Shown here piece after piece: positions 33,561-41,841 of a stretch of 56,486 nucleotides of DNA. The stretch's first letter is position 1. The number at the start of each line of letters is the position of its first letter. Under the pieces are notes generated by a model, which was given only the letters and a program-made list of their open reading frames with translations, searched no databases and was not told the DNA's origin. Where the stretch lies: contig NZ_ASRY01000208.1 in NCBI RefSeq assembly GCF_000520815.1, forward strand, positions 1 to 56,486, in the 5' to 3' direction. This DNA comes from Paenibacillus maysiensis (GTDB lineage Bacteria > Bacillota > Bacilli > Paenibacillales > Paenibacillaceae). The position numbers and the translations under genes were made by a program.

Positions 33561-34016
33561 TTATCCCTCAATGTAGGTTTTGTTCAGCCGTACTAACAGC
33601 TCCCCGAATTTTCCCTGTTCCTCATCTGTCCAGCTCCCCAGCATTTCGCAATACCGGGCTACTCTCATTTTCTTGTCTTTCAGCAACAGTTTCTTACCCA
33701 GCTCCGAGATTTCAAACAGGCTGACGCGCCCGTCCGAAGGGTCGGATAGACGGCGAATCAGTCCCTTGGTTTCCAATGCGGCCGTTTGTCTGCTGACGGT
33801 AGAAATATCGAGCAGAAACATATCTGCGAGCGTTTTTACACGAGTGGGGCCATACTCCATGAGCTGCCTCAATAGCAGATATGTGGCGCGCTCCAAAGTG
33901 CCGATTTTGTGCTCAGACTGATCAATGTATACTGCGCGGCGTATAAATGTTGTTAACTCATACTCAATAAGCTCCACTGCTTTATTCCTGTGAGAATCAT
34001 GAAGAGGATGGTTCAT
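33561..34016 (-). CDS. MarR family regulator, MhqR-like
   Basis: 151 residues from the ATG at 34016, which has AAGGAGG 8 bases before it (frame open from 34046). MarR winged helix: TRVKTLADMFLLDISTVSRQ, TAALETKGLIRRLSDPSDGR and VSLFEISELGKK. It is encoded convergently with mhqN-mhqO. In B. subtilis MhqR represses such genes and is inactivated by quinones, so this is the likely cognate repressor; the symbol is withheld because MarR paralogues are numerous. Confidence 0.88.
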   Translation of the reverse strand: MNHPLHDSHRNKAVELIEYELTTFIRRAVYIDQSEHKIGTLERATYLLLRQLMEYGPTRVKTLADMFLLDISTVSRQTAALETKGLIRRLSDPSDGRVSLFEISELGKKLLLKDKKMRVARYCEMLGSWTDEEQGKFGELLVRLNKTYIEG

Positions 34017-34544
34017 TATAAGTTCCTCCTTAATGTAGTGGTTCATCAGAATGTTGGAATAGTTATAATTTTAAATAAATGATTGATATGGAATTTTATA
34101 GTTGTACAATACAAATAAATATGGTTGCATCGAACAAGTAATTATGGATTATCTAAATTCTTATATAAATAAGGGTTTTTGGAGAGCTTCAACAACAAGA
34201 ACATTTACGAACCCACGTTGTTAATGTACAGCATCATTCAAATTAATCCACTATACTCAACTATGCAAGGTCCGTGGAATGTACCATTTCACGGACTCTG
34301 GTTATGGTTTGAACATTGAAAAATATCCCCAGTTATTTCAGGTTGGAGGGATTGTGAAGAAAGAGGGACGGTCATTACTGGCCGGGTGGTTTGTCTGATC
34401 ACAAAAAATAACCTGCACGGCCGTATGAACCACATGGCGATGTGCAGGTTTATTTTTGAATCTTGAAAGAAACGTGAGAACATAGAATTCTTTCAGCGCC
34501 AGGCCGTATGATCCAGAAGTCTCTTCTATGAAAAATAACGCTGC
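34017..34544. other. 528-base intergenic region with two hairpins and no convincing gene
   Basis: AT-rich from 34047 to 34260. A strong isolated hairpin GTCCGTG-GAATG...CATTT-CACGGAC lies at 34270-34296 without a T-run, and the helicase terminator at 34403-34457. A minus-strand 64-codon frame (34483-34289) has no ribosome site and runs through both hairpins. Confidence 0.6.
34403..34457. terminator. Terminator downstream of the SNF2 helicase gene
   Basis: AATAACCTGCAC pairs with GTGCAGGTTTATT; the loop itself can fold (GCC...GGC). T-runs on both strands (TTTATTTTTG plus; TTATTTTTTG minus). Confidence 0.85.
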
Positions 34545-37500
34545 CTAGATCATTAACAGTTCACGAATCTCCAGCTCAGTCAGTGCCGAAAGGGTTTCTT
34601 GTCCCGGCTGGATGACCTGGTCGATGAGATTTTTCTTTTTTTGCTGTAATTCATACATCTTGTCCTCTACCGTACCTTGCGCGACAAGACGAATCACCTG
34701 CACGACTTTTTTCTGGCCCATCCGGTGGGCGCGATTGGCAGCCTGTTCCTCTACAGCGGGATTCCACCACAGATCATACAAAATGACGGTATCTGCTCCG
34801 GTGAGATTCAGGCCGGTTCCTCCTGCCTTCAGAGAAATCAGGAACAGATCGCGTTCTCCTTCATTAAAACGGCTGCACAGCTCTACACGTTCTGAAGCGG
34901 GAGTCTGCCCGTCCAGATAAAAGTAGGGCACTCCTTCCTGAGCAAGCTCACGTCCGATCAATTGAAGCATCGTCGTGAATTGTGAAAAAATGAGCATTCG
35001 CTTACCCGAGCTAAGGCATTCCGTAACGATCTCAAGCAACTGCTCAAACTTGGCTGAGCTTCCGGTGTAGCCCTCAATGAATAAGCCCGGATGACAGCAG
35101 AGCTGGCGAAGCCGGGTCAGACCCGCAAGGATCTTGATCCTGTTTTTCTGGAAGCCTTCCTCATTCAGATGCTTTAATGTCTCATGCTGGAGCTTGGCCA
35201 GATAGGCCGTATACAGCTTCTTCTGATCCGGCAGGAGCCGCGACACCTGAACGGATTCGATTTTTTCCGGCAGCTCCTTCAGAACGTCGCTCTTGAGGCG
35301 GCGCAGCAGAAAAGGACGTACCCGCTTGGCGATCACATCCCGGGTGAGATTGTGAAATGCTCTTTTGCCACCGGGAAATAGCTCGGGAAATACAACATCG
35401 AAGATGGACCATAGCTCTTCCAGTGTATTTTCCACCGGCGTTCCAGTAAGGGCAAAACGATAACGGGCTTTTACATCCTTCACACTCTGTGCCGTTTGGG
35501 TGGCATGGTTCTTGAATGCCTGCGCCTCGTCCAGAATCAGCGTGTGGAACGATAGCTTGCCGTACAAGTCCGTATCCCGACGCAGCAGAGGATAGGAGGT
35601 GATGATGACATCATACCGGGCTGCGTCCCTGATGATCCGACTGCGTTCATCCGTGTTACCGTCTGCAATAGCGACGCGGATATGCGGTGCAAACTTCTCC
35701 AGCTCATTCCGCCAGTTGTACACCAGTGACGCAGGGGACACGATCATGGCTGGAAGCTGCTGATTGCGGATTTCCGGCAGCACAGAGACAAGGAAGGCGA
35801 TACTTTGCAGCGTTTTGCCCAGTCCCATATCATCAGCCAAAATGCCCCCGAAACGGTAATGCGCCAACGTCTTGAGCCATTGAAAGCCATAGACCTGGTA
35901 ATCCCTCAGGATCGGAGCGAGTGTATCGGGTACTGGAAAGTCGAGATGATCGGGATTGCGTATATTCTCCAGCAGTTGGCGAAACGTTTTGCCCAGCGTC
36001 AGGTTCTTCCCTTGATCGTGGGGATCTATTAAATACAGTCCTTGCGTAACGGGTATGCGAATTTGTGCGGCATCCAGGTCGCTTTTGCGAATTCCCGTTT
36101 CGTTCATGAACCGGATCAGTTCCTTGTATTCCTCTGTTTCCAGCGGGAGCAAAGCGCCATTCGGCAAGCGGTGATATTTTTGCTTTTCCTCCAGTGATTT
36201 CAGCAGCTTGCGGATTTCCAACTCCGGAATGTCCTCGATATCAAATGTAAACTCAAGCCAATCGGTCCGTTCGTCCAGCTCTACTCGTACCTTTGGGGTG
36301 GGCAGGGTGTTGTTTATTTTCGATTTAACGGCACCTGTCGCATATACCTGTACCAGCTTTTCCAGCTGTGGCAGGGTATGATACAGAAAATCATATTCCG
36401 CATCCTCATCTTCCATAACATATCCACTGTCTGTCCTGGCGAAGGAGCTATGCTCCATCAGATCCAAAATCTGTTGTTCCTGCTCCCCGTCCCGTATCAG
36501 AATACGCTCGTTGTCAGGCTTCCGCTCGTCGTTTTCCAGCGGATTCACGATGATTTCCCCGTATTGGAACTCAAGTCCTGCCAGCAGCTTATCTCTTACC
36601 CGATCCAGATATAGCTTCGCCTTCAATGGTTGCTGTGTCACCCGCTCAGAGACAGATCGTGTCATATGGACACGTCCAAGCTTCGTCAACCCGGGGACGA
36701 CCTTGTCCATAAAAGACTCCATCTGTTCCGGTGCAATCTGAATTTTTCGCTTGTGGTGGACCTCCACCATCCGTTTTAGCTCGGACAGACGTCGCAGCGG
36801 ATCGTCTTTCTGCTTTACGAGCTTGCCATCAGCAATGACGATGCCGTAGTCCTCCATAATGGTGAGATCAGCCAGTCCCTGAATGCTTAGCTGGTAGCCT
36901 TCGGTTTCAGCCTCGGCCCTATCGAATTCAAATTGCAGCGGCAGCATGTTGTCCGACTGAGGAATACCTTCGGTTGTGTTTCCGTGAATTTCAAACTGGA
37001 CGCCCTGCGCTGCTGCCAGCAAGGGAAGCAGCTTTTCCCAGGCCGCAGGTGGAATGAGTAGCATCCGTTCTCCACTCATATGGCTGCCAGAGGACGAATA
37101 CGTACCCGAGGTTTCCCGAATCATCCGCTCATTGCGGCGAACCTGAACCAACTGCTGGAGAATGGCGTCATGTTCGAGCCGAAATCGGTATAACTGAGGC
37201 TCATATGAAAAGTTTCTCGTAAACATGTAGCTGTCGCCATGATCAATGCTGTCGAGAAACGGACGGATTTTCTGGACGATATACAATCGTTTGGGTCCGG
37301 CTTTCATCTCTATGCCAAACATGTACTTCTGGTAGCCGTAGGCAAAGGGACGGATCACAAACTGAAAATCCAGAACAGCGCGGGTATCCAGCAGGGTAGG
37401 GGTGCTGCGTAGCGGCTTCTTGCTGCTGAATAGCTTTAGCATACTGTCGGTCAGTTGGAGGTCACTTTGCGTGATGCCAGAGAATCGTGTGGTCTGGGCG

Positions 37501-37907
37501 TAATCATACTGAGCATCGGTAGCGGTATAGATTCCGTCTGCTTCAGTTCCTTCTACTGAATCCGGGGTCGTGCCGGAATGGAGTCTGGAAGCATAAGAAC
37601 GCACAGACAGGCTTTTTCCGTGCAGCATTTCATGGGCGTTAATGAGAACAGCGGCAATATGCTTACAATACTGTCCGGTGGTCTGAAATGTGTTACAGGT
37701 GCATTCCGCGCGGATACGGCCGTTGGGGCGGATCATAGCAGCAACGGCATAAAAGCGACTGCCTTTGACCGTGGCCTCATACACACCATCATCATGATCT
37801 ATTTGCGTAAAGGCCACTCTTTTGGCCCGATAATAGGCGTCCCCGTCGTCATAAGCGGCTTGACTGCATAGCTGTCTAATGACCCGTCGGGTAAGTTCAA
37901 AGCTCAT
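34545..37907 (-). CDS. SNF2 family DNA-dependent ATPase with SWIM zinc finger
   Basis: 1120 residues from the ATG at 37907 (AAAGGA 9 bases before it; a TTG lies three codons earlier). N-terminal SWIM zinc finger at about 66-90 (CTCNTFQTTGQYCKH: C-x-C...C-x-H). A ~500-residue helicase-associated region follows. SNF2_N carries Walker A GGILADDMGLGKTLQS, motif II as DEAQ (ILDEAQAFKN) and LTGTPVENTLEELW. Helicase_C has LIFSQFTTMLQL, GTGLNLTGADTVI and QAANRAHRMGQ. Likely a translocase acting on DNA-protein complexes. The same architecture is common in Bacillales; it is also used in some phage-defence systems, but no partner gene is adjacent. Confidence 0.94.
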   Translation of the reverse strand: MSFELTRRVIRQLCSQAAYDDGDAYYRAKRVAFTQIDHDDGVYEATVKGSRFYAVAAMIRPNGRIRAECTCNTFQTTGQYCKHIAAVLINAHEMLHGKSLSVRSYASRLHSGTTPDSVEGTEADGIYTATDAQYDYAQTTRFSGITQSDLQLTDSMLKLFSSKKPLRSTPTLLDTRAVLDFQFVIRPFAYGYQKYMFGIEMKAGPKRLYIVQKIRPFLDSIDHGDSYMFTRNFSYEPQLYRFRLEHDAILQQLVQVRRNERMIRETSGTYSSSGSHMSGERMLLIPPAAWEKLLPLLAAAQGVQFEIHGNTTEGIPQSDNMLPLQFEFDRAEAETEGYQLSIQGLADLTIMEDYGIVIADGKLVKQKDDPLRRLSELKRMVEVHHKRKIQIAPEQMESFMDKVVPGLTKLGRVHMTRSVSERVTQQPLKAKLYLDRVRDKLLAGLEFQYGEIIVNPLENDERKPDNERILIRDGEQEQQILDLMEHSSFARTDSGYVMEDEDAEYDFLYHTLPQLEKLVQVYATGAVKSKINNTLPTPKVRVELDERTDWLEFTFDIEDIPELEIRKLLKSLEEKQKYHRLPNGALLPLETEEYKELIRFMNETGIRKSDLDAAQIRIPVTQGLYLIDPHDQGKNLTLGKTFRQLLENIRNPDHLDFPVPDTLAPILRDYQVYGFQWLKTLAHYRFGGILADDMGLGKTLQSIAFLVSVLPEIRNQQLPAMIVSPASLVYNWRNELEKFAPHIRVAIADGNTDERSRIIRDAARYDVIITSYPLLRRDTDLYGKLSFHTLILDEAQAFKNHATQTAQSVKDVKARYRFALTGTPVENTLEELWSIFDVVFPELFPGGKRAFHNLTRDVIAKRVRPFLLRRLKSDVLKELPEKIESVQVSRLLPDQKKLYTAYLAKLQHETLKHLNEEGFQKNRIKILAGLTRLRQLCCHPGLFIEGYTGSSAKFEQLLEIVTECLSSGKRMLIFSQFTTMLQLIGRELAQEGVPYFYLDGQTPASERVELCSRFNEGERDLFLISLKAGGTGLNLTGADTVILYDLWWNPAVEEQAANRAHRMGQKKVVQVIRLVAQGTVEDKMYELQQKKKNLIDQVIQPGQETLSALTELEIRELLMI

Positions 37908-37986
37908 GGTTCGCAATCCTTTCCTGAGTCATTCCGTTTTCTTTCATGATAACAGAACAGGCGTGATCGTGGACACATGCGGATGA

Positions 37987-38163
37987 TTATTGAAATATAT
38001 GGATAATATTATGCGAGAAATGAAACTAATCGACTATACGGGTGGAAATACTTTTCCATTTTATTACTATAGGGATGAAATGAGTTCTATGTCTAAAAGC
38101 TTATTGAATGAACAGGGGAACTAACGATACAATTTATGGAAAGAGAAAGAGTTTGGTGGATAT
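37987..38163 (+). repeat. Upstream repeat, copy 1 (before lipoprotein 1)
   Basis: Shares an interrupted but colinear sequence with 39557-39726: ATATGGATAAT, then AAATGAAACTA / AACTGAAACTA, GTCTaAaAGC, gATACAATTtATgga / gGTACAATTcATaaa, and finally TTGGTGGATATA / TTTGTGGATATA. It probably holds the promoter of the lipoprotein array. Confidence 0.6.
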
Positions 38164-38182
38164 AGATCAAGATGACTTCGTT

Positions 38183-38560
38183 GTGGAAAGAGGGATTAAA
38201 ATTAGCTGTGGCGGATTTGTAAAGGGAATGATGTTGGGGATAGTCCTCATTTTAATACTCGGAGGATGTCAAAAGGTGAATACAGATGAAGATGCTGAAC
38301 TGATCAGTAAAGCGAAAGCTACGGCAATTAAGCATATGAAAGATAAATATGGTCTTGATGTAGAGATTACCTATGAACATAAGTTACCAACGTATGTGGA
38401 CGATGTAGTCACTTTCAAGGGGAATGTCATTGGCCATAAAGAACAGACATTTGGAATAATGATTGATTATAATAATCAGGAAATTTCTAATGTTGTTATA
38501 GAACCTGAATTGGAAAAGGGCTTGTTAAAGAAAGGACATAAACTGAGCTATATAAGTTGA
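38183..38560 (+). CDS. Small lipoprotein, immunity-like paralogue 1
   Basis: 125 residues from the GTG at 38183. Lipoprotein signal with lipobox LILGGC, then the array signature QKVNTDEDAELISKAKATAI, DKYGLDVEITYEHKLPTYV and a C-terminal EPELEKGLLKKG. Acidic/basic alternating mature part of about 85 residues, anchored outside the membrane. At the place where copies 2-4 have a start codon after GAAAGG/GAGAGAGG, this copy reads ATT, and the GTG used here lacks a ribosome site (alternatives ATG 38108, ATG 38228). It may be poorly expressed. Not confidently assigned to a DUF; see the toxin at 40151 for the proposed immunity role. Confidence 0.75.
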   Translation: MERGIKISCGGFVKGMMLGIVLILILGGCQKVNTDEDAELISKAKATAIKHMKDKYGLDVEITYEHKLPTYVDDVVTFKGNVIGHKEQTFGIMIDYNNQEISNVVIEPELEKGLLKKGHKLSYIS

Positions 38561-38705
38561 ACTTAAAAGTTTCTTATCGTGACACTGCGTAGCCGGATGG
38601 TGCTTCCTATCACCACAGCTTCACTTGTACAGCATCATTCTGCCTACTTCGCTTTTATACTCATTTTTTGAGTTCGGCTTAAATCGTTGTTATGTACACG
38701 AAAGG

Positions 38706-39065
38706 ATGATGAAGATTAGTCACCAATCTATAAAAGGAATACTGGTATTGATAGCCCTCATTTTAGTACTGGTAGGATGCCAAAAGGTGAATAAAAATGA
38801 AGATGCTGAACTGATCAGTAAAGCCAAGGCTACGGTAATTAAGCATATGAAAGATAAATATGGTCTTGATGTAGAAATTACCTATGAACATAAATTACCA
38901 ACGTATGTCTCCAGTAAAGTTGATTTGGAAGGTAATGTGAAAGGAAATCCAGAACAGACCTTTGATATTGCCGTTGATTATAAAACTCAAGAAACTTCCA
39001 GCTTTCTATACAGCCCTGAATTGAAGAATGTTCTTATGGAAAAAGGATATAAACCAAGGGAGTAG
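38706..39065 (+). CDS. Small lipoprotein, immunity-like paralogue 2
   Basis: 119 residues. Start ATG 38706 or the next codon, ATG 38709, with GAAAGG directly before. Signal MMKISHQSIKGILVLIALIL with lipobox LVLVGC. The mature part is almost identical to copy 1 over its first ~45 residues (QKVNKNEDAELISKAKATVI; YGLDVEITYEHKLPTYV) but diverges after that (SSKVDLEGNVKGNPEQTFDI), suggesting recombination or diversifying change in the second half. No array-type upstream repeat before it, so it is probably co-transcribed with copy 1. Confidence 0.82.
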   Translation: MMKISHQSIKGILVLIALILVLVGCQKVNKNEDAELISKAKATVIKHMKDKYGLDVEITYEHKLPTYVSSKVDLEGNVKGNPEQTFDIAVDYKTQETSSFLYSPELKNVLMEKGYKPRE

Positions 39066-39133
39066 CTGATTTTTATTCTTATATCTAAATAGAGTTTTGG
39101 ATATAAACGAAGACATCTACGTGCTGAGAGAGG

Positions 39134-39514
39134 GTGATCGAGATTAGACAAGTGGGATTTTTGAGGGGAATGAGGTTATGTCTAGTCCTCATTTTAATAC
39201 TAGTAGGATGTCAAAAAGTGAATACAGATGAAGATGCTGAATTAATTCATAAAGCTAAGGATACGGCTGTCCAGTATTTGAAGGATAAGTATAAATTAAA
39301 TGTAGAAATCACATATGCAAAAAAAAGATTTCCAACTTATGTAAAGAGTAAGGTCGATATAAATGGTAATGTAATAGGCCGTGCGGAAGAGGATTTCACC
39401 ATTTCTGTGAATTACGAAACTCAAGAAACTTCGGATTTTGCTATAAGTCCCGAATTAGAAAAAGTCCTTATCGAAAATGGAACCTATCCGAATACAAATT
39501 CATTAGACAAGTAG
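39134..39514 (+). CDS. Small lipoprotein, immunity-like paralogue 3
   Basis: 126 residues from the GTG at 39134, with GAGAGAG just before. Lipobox LILVGC. Mature part QKVNTDEDAELIHKAKDTAV, then KDKYKLNVEITYAKKRFPTY and GNVIGRAEEDFTISVNYETQ. The C-terminal half resembles copy 4 (LEKVLIENGTYPNT versus LEKVLIQNGTYPNT). A degenerate ribosome site/start of a lost toxin gene follows (39521-39550). Upstream it has the short TTTTGGATATAAACGAAGAC block found before copies 1 and 4. Confidence 0.82.
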   Translation: MIEIRQVGFLRGMRLCLVLILILVGCQKVNTDEDAELIHKAKDTAVQYLKDKYKLNVEITYAKKRFPTYVKSKVDINGNVIGRAEEDFTISVNYETQETSDFAISPELEKVLIENGTYPNTNSLDK

Positions 39515-39520
39515 TTAATA

Positions 39521-39550
39521 GTTGGAGGCGAATATTATAAGGGCATAACC
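39521..39550 (+). pseudogene. Vestige of a lipase-toxin gene start after lipoprotein 3
   Basis: TAATAG-TTGGAGGCGAATATTATAAGGGCAT aligns with the ribosome site and start of the intact lipase gene (TAGATAGC-TGGAGGTAATTACTATGGGTGACT at 40127-40160), with the ATG changed to ATA. No coding sequence follows; the next block is the upstream repeat of lipoprotein 4. Confidence 0.4.
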
Positions 39551-39556
39551 GGAATT

Positions 39557-39726
39557 TTATTGAAAAATATGGATAATTTTATTATTGAACTGAAACTATT
39601 CAGCTAAGAACGTGGATTTTCTACATCCTTTTGATGCTGTGGACTTAATCATGTCTTAAGCCTAAAGGCGTATTGTTTGTTTCCGTAGAGAAAAGGTACA
39701 ATTCATAAAAGGGATTTTGTGGATAT
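39557..39726 (+). repeat. Upstream repeat, copy 2 (before lipoprotein 4)
   Basis: Homologous to 37987-38163; begins TTATTGAAAAATATGGATAA and ends GATTTTGTGGATATAAGAT. It shows that lipoprotein units were duplicated with their promoters. Confidence 0.6.
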
Positions 39727-39745
39727 AAGATAGGACGTTGTGCAT

Positions 39746-40120
39746 ATGAAAGGGATGATTAGAATCGGCCACCGATATCTAAAAGGAATAATGGTGTTAA
39801 TAGCTCTAATTTTAATATTGGGAGGATGCCAAAAGGTGAATAAAGATGAAGATGCTGAACTCATTAGTAAAGCGAAGGCTACGGCTGTCCAATATTTGAA
39901 GGAGAAATACAAGCTTGACGTAGAAATCACATATGCCAAAAAAATGCCAACCTATGTAAACAGTAAAATTGATCTAAGGGGTCATGTTATTGGCCATGAA
40001 AAACAAGAGTTTTCCATTTCTGTAGATTATACTACTCAAAAAGCCTCTGGTCTTGGTATAAATCCTGAGTTAGAAAAAGTTCTTATCCAAAATGGGACTT
40101 ATCCCAATACTCAAAATTAG
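39746..40120 (+). CDS. Small lipoprotein, immunity-like paralogue 4 (adjacent to toxin)
   Basis: 124 residues from the ATG at 39746 (AGGA 10 bases upstream; ATG 39755 after AAAGGG is an alternative). Lipobox LILGGC. Mature part QKVNKDEDAELISKAKATAV, then EKYKLDVEITYAKKMPTYV and GHVIGHEKQEFSISVDYTTQ. It lies 30 bases before the lipase gene, in the place expected for the cognate immunity gene of that toxin. Confidence 0.83.
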   Translation: MKGMIRIGHRYLKGIMVLIALILILGGCQKVNKDEDAELISKAKATAVQYLKEKYKLDVEITYAKKMPTYVNSKIDLRGHVIGHEKQEFSISVDYTTQKASGLGINPELEKVLIQNGTYPNTQN

Positions 40121-40150
40121 ATAAGTAATAGATAGCTGGAGGTAATTACT

Positions 40151-41431
40151 ATGGGTGACTCATCTCAAGTTAATGATGAAACTTATAAAATAATGTCAGA
40201 AGAAGCGTATGGAAAATGGAAACCTGGTGAAAAGCCAGTAGAAAAACTTCCCGGCTGGAAAGTGTTAGACACGCTCGGCCGTAAGGATTCAGGATTAGCG
40301 GCCACTACATTTTACAACGAAGAAACGAAACAGGCTGTCATTGCTTATCGTGGGACAGAAACGGATGATCCACAGGATTTGTATAACGATGCCACCCTAG
40401 CTCTTCCTGAAATCAATCGGAAAATTAACAATGGTTTAGATATTCATTCGGATGCCTACAACGAGAAGATGAAAGAAATGGATGATACCTTAGGATTTAC
40501 GGCACTGAATAACTGGATTAGTGAAAAAGAAAAGAGCGTAGATAAGGCTTTGTTTGGTAGCTCAAATCAATTCTATCAAGCCGAAGACTATGCTAAGGAT
40601 TTACAGAAGAAGTACAAAGACTACAATTTCTCGTTAACAGGACATTCGCTGGGGGGAGGAAATGCCCAGTATGTATCGGCTTATACGGGCTTGACCGCCG
40701 TTACGTTTAGCGCTCCTTCTGTCATTTCCAGTCTAACAACGGAATATCGGCATAAAGCCGAAAATGGCGAATTTGACCATCAAATTACAAACTTTTTGCA
40801 TCCGGGTGATATCATTGCCAGTGGTGCCTTTGGAGGATACGATCTTCACGTTGGATCAACGTACTATGTGGATTCTAATTATGAAACAGCGAATAACGGA
40901 GTGGGTGTTAAAGAGAAAATTGACAACACTTTAAGCGGACCTGCCTATCACAAACTAGAACATTATGATTTTGAGAACGGTTATATCTCTAATCCGCTGT
41001 ACGATCCTGTAACAGGCGAACGTATCACGGAATCTCCGCGCATTCCATCTGACTTCAACCTGATGGATACGGTGGACGGCTGGATACATCAATTAGGACA
41101 GACCTTAACTCAATTTCAAAAGGCAGCGCTGGTAACGGCAGCTACATCTGCTTCTGTGGGTACGATTCAGGTCATGCCGGAGCATTTACTCGCTGTAGCC
41201 GAAAAATGGAAGGCGAACGCGCAACAATGCGATGCAAATTTTCAGCGTGTCAGGGTAAGACTTTCCCGCTACATGCATACAAGTCAGAGCCGCCGATTAC
41301 ATCCGATTGTAACGCAGCTTGATTCCTCAATGACAGAATTTAGCCAATGGTATTTGCAACATACGAATGAATTTCTGTATTACCTTCAGCACAAGATAGA
41401 GCAATTTATTCAAGCTGACAGCGGCTCGTAA
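40151..41431 (+). CDS. Lipase-like protein with C-terminal ESAT-6/WXG-like domain; candidate type VII toxin
   Basis: 426 residues, ATG with GGAGG 8 bases before. No signal peptide. N-terminal alpha/beta hydrolase: QAVIAYRGTETDDPQDLYND (oxyanion region), nucleophile Ser166 in LTGHSLGGGNAQYVSA; Asp220 (FLHPGDII) and His271 (LEHYDF) are likely triad partners. A linker (about 300-335) leads to a helical C-terminal domain (about 343-423): MPEHLLAVAEKWKANAQQCD, then FSQWYLQHTNEFLYYLQHKI, similar to ESAT-6/WXG helical hairpins. This order (enzyme first, targeting domain last) resembles TslA, the reverse-arranged lipase toxin of the S. aureus type VII system (recalled). Context: four lipoproteins upstream, a WXG protein downstream. 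No essC/esx core genes in the window. Confidence 0.8.
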   Translation: MGDSSQVNDETYKIMSEEAYGKWKPGEKPVEKLPGWKVLDTLGRKDSGLAATTFYNEETKQAVIAYRGTETDDPQDLYNDATLALPEINRKINNGLDIHSDAYNEKMKEMDDTLGFTALNNWISEKEKSVDKALFGSSNQFYQAEDYAKDLQKKYKDYNFSLTGHSLGGGNAQYVSAYTGLTAVTFSAPSVISSLTTEYRHKAENGEFDHQITNFLHPGDIIASGAFGGYDLHVGSTYYVDSNYETANNGVGVKEKIDNTLSGPAYHKLEHYDFENGYISNPLYDPVTGERITESPRIPSDFNLMDTVDGWIHQLGQTLTQFQKAALVTAATSASVGTIQVMPEHLLAVAEKWKANAQQCDANFQRVRVRLSRYMHTSQSRRLHPIVTQLDSSMTEFSQWYLQHTNEFLYYLQHKIEQFIQADSGS

Positions 41432-41494
41432 CAAGGTACTGATAATGTTTATATATTTTATGGTCAGTAGGATACATAGGAGGCGGACAGTGAT

Positions 41495-41767
41495 TTGAAC
41501 GGACAAATACGGGTCGAACTGGAAGAGTTATTGCTTGCGGAAAAAGAGCTGACATGGCTGCTCGCTCAGCTTCGCACAGATGAACAAGCGGCGCGGGTGT
41601 TGTATGGTCGTCTGCATGAATGGAGAGGGCATTCGGCTAATGTGATCAGGGACCAGATCGAAGCTTTTTTTGCCGGGTTAGCGAACAGAATTCGTATCTT
41701 GGAGCAGCAAAAGGCAGAGTTAATTCAGTACGTTGAATTGATGAAGCGAACGGATGCTGTACACTAA
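41495..41767 (+). CDS. Small WXG100-like helical protein, likely toxin partner
   Basis: 90 residues, TTG start 10 bases after AGGAGG. Entirely helical in pattern: two amphipathic helices around a central turn with Trp43-Arg44-Gly45 (LHEWRGHSA), the WXG motif position, and long heptad-like stretches (AEKELTWLLAQLRTDEQAAR; ANRIRILEQQKAELIQYV). Length and design fit WXG100/ESAT-6 or the small helical partners that pair with type VII substrates. 63 bases after the lipase gene. Confidence 0.72.
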   Translation: MNGQIRVELEELLLAEKELTWLLAQLRTDEQAARVLYGRLHEWRGHSANVIRDQIEAFFAGLANRIRILEQQKAELIQYVELMKRTDAVH

Positions 41768-41841
41768 TTGAAGCAAGGAAGTTTTTACAAGCTGTACAGA
41801 GCAGGATACAATGGAGGTGTAGAGAAAGGAGGCGGACGCTT

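Noticed and set aside
34289..34483. 64-codon minus-strand open frame between mhqR-type and helicase genes
   Set aside because: Runs through two hairpins including the helicase terminator and lacks a ribosome site.
34545..37907. SNF2 helicase as part of a phage-defence island
   Set aside because: No nuclease, methylase or other defence gene lies next to it; similar solitary SWIM-SNF2 genes are common in Bacillales.
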